Of a DNA stretch of 8,089 nt, positions 6,100 through 8,089 are shown piece by piece. The stretch is from NCBI GenBank assembly GCA_030037055.1, contig JASHRZ010000321.1:1-8089 (forward strand), in the 5' to 3' direction. Position 1 is the stretch's first letter. The number at the start of each line of letters is the position of its first letter. The notes below the pieces were generated by a model that was not told the origin of the DNA, did not search any database, and was given only the letters and a program-made list of their open reading frames with translations. This DNA comes from Alphaproteobacteria bacterium (lineage in GTDB: Bacteria > Pseudomonadota > Alphaproteobacteria > ATCC43930 > CGMCC-115725). Position numbers and translations under genes: made by a program.

Positions 6100-7395
6100 C
6101 TACTTCGTCGCCCGCTCGAGAAACTTGACGAGTGCGTTGCGATCCTCCGGCCGGCCAATGCGCTGTTCCGGCATCTTGGTCCCCGGCGTGTACTCCGCGG
6201 GGCCGATCTCGAACAGCTTCGCCAGCGTTGCCGGCGTCCACACGATGTCGAGATGCTTGAGCGCCTCGGAAAAATTATAGCCCGGCAGCGTCGCGACGCG
6301 CCGCCCGAAGATGCCGTGCAGCGTCGGGCCCGCGCGATTGCCATCATCGGGCTTCAGCGCATGACAGGCCACGCAGGCGCGAAACACCTGCGCGCCGGGA
6401 TCGCCGTCATAGGCGGCAAGCGGATCCGCCGAACCTTCAGCCGCGGCGCCGCCAATCGGTTCGCCAGTTTCGGCATCCAAGCGGCGGATAACGCGATCGG
6501 CGCCGCCGGTGAGCACTGTTCGGCCGTCGGGAAAGAACACGACCGACCAGACCGGCAGCCCCGACCCGGCCAGATTGCGAGCGAGTGTCCGCACCTTTCG
6601 ATCGATGATCGCGACCGAACCACCGATGCTTGCCGCGGCAGCCCGCGCACCATCGCTCGAGATTGCGAGCGAAGTGATCGGGGTGGACGACACCTCGACC
6701 TCCCCACGTGGTTCGCCCGTCGACGAAAGGAAGTAAACCTTGCCGTCTGCCCCGGCGGCGATGATATCGCTGTCGGGTGCAACGACCACCGCGTTGAGCG
6801 GCGAAGGCAGTGTCGCAACGAGCGACGAGCTCTGTGCCTGCAGCGGCCAGATGCGCACGGTCGCATCGTATCCGGCGCTGACCAACGCGCTGCCGTCCGG
6901 CGTGAAGGCGATACCGTTGACGTTGTCCCGATGACCCTCAAGCACGTGCCGTGGGCCGCCGCCGAGCGGCCATAAGCGGATGGTGTGATCCCATGAGGCC
7001 GAGGCGATCGTGGCGCCGTCGGGCGATACCGCGAGCGCAACGATCGGTCCCGTGTGTCCCTCGAGGACGATGTCGGGCGTCTGCCTGCCCGGCGTCCAGA
7101 TGCCGATTCGGGCGTCCTCGCCGGCGGTGACGGCGCGGCCGTCCTTAAGAAGGGCAACGGCGTTCACCGCGCCTTCATGCAGCCGCAGCACCTGCTCGGC
7201 AACGTCGCGCAGAAGCGACCAGCGGATTGCCGATGTATCGAAGCTGCCCGAAAGCGCCGTGCTGCCGTCGGCAGAGATCGCAAGCGCGCGTATCGGCCCC
7301 CCGTGGCCGCGCAACTGGGCCTCAGCCGGCCCGGACTTGAGCGTCACGCCTATCAGCGCTGCGCAAAAGATCAGACAAGCTGGAACAGGACGCAT
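6100..7395 (-). CDS. Exported WD40 beta-propeller fused to C-terminal c-type cytochrome domain
   Basis: A 431-residue periplasmic protein. An N-terminal Sec signal (MRPVPACLIFCAALIGVTLK, then AEA|Q, cleavage near residue 26) leads into seven WD-like blades: about 28-60, 70-101, 111-142, 152-184, 193-222, 235-264 and 279-306. The best blades carry the GH...SPDG...D.TIRLW pattern (113-142, 155-183). After a linker at 307-332, a class I cytochrome c domain carries C341-V-A-C344-H345 and a likely distal Met ligand at M408 (TPGTKMPEQ). It closes with the helix NALVKFLERATK. The gene is convergent with the ferredoxin gene and its stop abuts that gene's stop with no gap. No clear Shine-Dalgarno sequence precedes the ATG at 7395. 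A periplasmic electron-transfer role with the propeller as docking surface is inferred. Confidence 0.9.
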   Translation of the reverse strand: MRPVPACLIFCAALIGVTLKSGPAEAQLRGHGGPIRALAISADGSTALSGSFDTSAIRWSLLRDVAEQVLRLHEGAVNAVALLKDGRAVTAGEDARIGIWTPGRQTPDIVLEGHTGPIVALAVSPDGATIASASWDHTIRLWPLGGGPRHVLEGHRDNVNGIAFTPDGSALVSAGYDATVRIWPLQAQSSSLVATLPSPLNAVVVAPDSDIIAAGADGKVYFLSSTGEPRGEVEVSSTPITSLAISSDGARAAAASIGGSVAIIDRKVRTLARNLAGSGLPVWSVVFFPDGRTVLTGGADRVIRRLDAETGEPIGGAAAEGSADPLAAYDGDPGAQVFRACVACHALKPDDGNRAGPTLHGIFGRRVATLPGYNFSEALKHLDIVWTPATLAKLFEIGPAEYTPGTKMPEQRIGRPEDRNALVKFLERATK

Positions 7396-7586
7396 GCCGG
7401 GCGTTCCATGAACCTCTCGCGAGAAGCTGCGTCGGCCGCCTCGAAAGTAACCCGAGGCCGGACCTTACACCAGTGGCAAGGCGACAGCCGAAGCTGGAGC
7501 ACCGCCGCCTTTACCGTTGGCGTGCGCTTGATCTCTCAAGTTCCGATGTCTTAGCCTTTAGATGATGATCCCGAAGGAGGCCTGGA
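7396..7586. other. Divergent intergenic region upstream of the WD40-cytochrome and small-protein genes
   Basis: This 191-bp gap separates the start of the minus-strand WD40-cytochrome gene from the start of the plus-strand 40-residue gene. Promoters for both should lie here. The only inverted repeat I noticed is CTTGA-TCTC-TCAAG at 7527-7540, about 47 bp before the small gene. Its half-site spacing is wrong for an FNR/FixK box. I see no clear -35/-10 pair. Confidence 0.35.
7574..7580 (+). promoter_or_regulatory. Strong ribosome binding site of the small membrane protein gene
   Basis: AAGGAGG is a near-perfect anti-16S match, 6 bases before the ATG at 7587. It is the strongest Shine-Dalgarno sequence I found in the window and is the main reason for calling such a short gene. 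Confidence 0.75.
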
Positions 7587-7709
7587 ATGCGCACTTTCAT
7601 CCTCGCCTGCGTCGCTGCCGTCGTGATTGCCGCAATTGGCGCGACCGTCCTGAGCTTCATTCAGGAACCTGTCAGCGTCGCGTTCACCACGGAAGGCGTC
7701 CGGCTTTGA
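7587..7709 (+). CDS. Small single-span membrane or exported protein (40 aa)
   Basis: A 40-residue open reading frame from ATG at 7587 to TGA at 7707-7709. The N-terminal half, MRTFILACVAAVVIAAIGAT, followed by VLSF, is one hydrophobic segment after a single Arg. The short C-terminal tail IQEPVSVAFTTEGVRL would face the periplasm if the first residues are cytoplasmic. The optimal Shine-Dalgarno sequence and spacing strongly support translation. The pattern of a hydrophobic helix followed by Q-x-P-V-x-V-A-F-x-T-x-x-V-R-L recalls tiny uncharacterised proteins of Bradyrhizobium-type genomes, but this is memory and not a search. It could also be read as a signal-anchored peptide. Function is unknown; nothing ties it clearly to the neighbouring redox genes except position. 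Confidence 0.7.
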   Translation: MRTFILACVAAVVIAAIGATVLSFIQEPVSVAFTTEGVRL

Positions 7710-7967
7710 TCCTATGAGGATCGGCTGGTGTAGGAATGCCTGCCGCTTCACTTTCGATCACCGTGATCTGCCGCCCGCGGTCGCCGCACCGCCTCGAACA
7801 GCATGTATCTCGGCCCGCGGAGGTCGACCCGTCGCACAAGGACGGCGTCCGGCTATCGTCGTCTTAGCTGCCGATTGCTCGCGATCACGTGACCGCGGCC
7901 GCGGAGCGCGTTATCCCTCGCCCGGGCGTCACGACGGCGGCAAACGCCGCGCCACAGCAGAAAATAC
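7710..7967. other. Gene-poor stretch between the small protein gene and the right-edge gene
   Basis: These 258 bp carry no convincing gene. Open frames crossing them lack a good start, and their translations are Arg-rich shadows of GC-rich DNA. Visible structure is limited to two abutting palindromes (7885-7892 and 7893-7904) and an 11-bp word, GGCGTCCGGCT, at 7844-7854 that also ends the small protein gene at 7694-7704. Promoter elements for the partial gene starting near 7968 are probably present but not recognisable. Confidence 0.4.
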
Positions 7968-8089
7968 ATGCTCAGAATGATTGGCATGATCCGTGTCTAC
8001 GGCCTTGCGGCCGTCGTCCTCTTTGGCTTGGTCGGCCTCGCTCTGGCAACCCCAGGCATGGGCGTCTCGCCGGCCGGGGTCGAGAACCA
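7968..8089 (+). CDS. Start of an exported or membrane protein, truncated by window end
   Basis: Forty codons are visible from ATG at 7968 and the frame is open to the edge. The translation begins MLRMIGMIRVYGLAAVVLFG, continues LVGLALATPGMGVSPAGVEN, and looks like a Sec signal peptide or first membrane helix: two Arg, a hydrophobic core of about 16 residues, then an ALA-T cleavage-like site near residue 27. Alternative in-frame starts are the ATGs at 7977 and 7986; no clear Shine-Dalgarno sequence decides between them. Too little is present to name a family. Its codon use agrees with the rest of the window. Confidence 0.55.
   Translation, partial: MLRMIGMIRVYGLAAVVLFGLVGLALATPGMGVSPAGVEN

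Noticed and set aside
6253..6975. Plus-strand open frame opposite the WD40-cytochrome gene
   Set aside because: The minus strand shows WD repeats, a CVACH haem motif and a signal peptide; this frame is basic and lacks any motif.
7527..7540. FNR/FixK-like inverted repeat CTTGATCTCTCAAG
   Set aside because: The half-sites TTGA and TCAA are 4 bp apart, while the FNR/FixK consensus TTGAT-N4-ATCAA requires 6 bp between those cores.
7551..7751. Minus-strand 66-codon frame over the small protein gene
   Set aside because: It lies opposite a gene with an excellent Shine-Dalgarno sequence; the translation is polar and has no motif.
7714..7980. Plus-strand 88-codon frame in the gene-poor stretch
   Set aside because: No ribosome binding site, Arg/Ala-rich translation without a motif, and it runs into the start of the more convincing signal-peptide gene.
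1..8089. CRISPR arrays, tRNA or rRNA genes
   Set aside because: I saw no regularly spaced repeats and no stretch resembling a tRNA cloverleaf or rRNA core; this was by eye, without a covariance search.

Overview
The window is a GC-rich stretch of about 8 kb, probably from an alphaproteobacterium of the Hyphomicrobiales (Bradyrhizobium/Xanthobacteraceae-like). This placement is inferred from the GC-rich codon use, the IS110-type element, and the DUF3305/DUF3306/DUF6352/DUF6505 gene set, which I know mainly from this kind of genome. It is not proven.

Layout. (1) Positions 1 to about 438 are the right end of an IS110-superfamily insertion sequence: the last 57 codons of the DEDD transposase, then a structured noncoding tail that fits a 3' guide-RNA (seekRNA/bridge RNA) region of the IS1111 type. 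(2) Positions 516-3987 hold a tight five-gene minus-strand operon. Transcription order is a biotin/lipoate-protein-ligase-like protein, a DUF6505 protein, a DUF6352 protein, a DUF3305 protein and a DUF3306 protein. Every junction overlaps (three ATGA junctions of 4 bp and one 11-bp overlap), so the set is translationally coupled. (3) A 96-bp divergent promoter region (3988-4083) separates it from a plus-strand gene for a 671-residue protein with four [4Fe-4S] motifs plus extra Cys clusters at both ends. (4) Directly abutting and convergent with it is a minus-strand gene for an exported seven-bladed WD40 propeller fused to a C-terminal c-type cytochrome domain. (5) The right end holds a 40-residue single-span small protein with a strong Shine-Dalgarno sequence, about 260 bp with no clear gene, and the first 40 codons of an exported or membrane protein cut by the window edge.

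How they may work together. From memory, DUF3305/DUF3306 genes and large multi-cluster ferredoxins often sit beside molybdenum formate dehydrogenase genes and TorD-like chaperones. The best working hypothesis is therefore an accessory or maturation module for a respiratory formate dehydrogenase-like enzyme: cytoplasmic assembly factors, an Fe-S electron carrier, and a periplasmic cytochrome. No catalytic dehydrogenase subunit lies in the window, so this is inference from context. The most unusual points are the ligase homologue, which lacks the canonical biotin-ligase lysine and glycine-rich loop, the WD40-cytochrome fusion, and the transposable element sitting just past the operon end.
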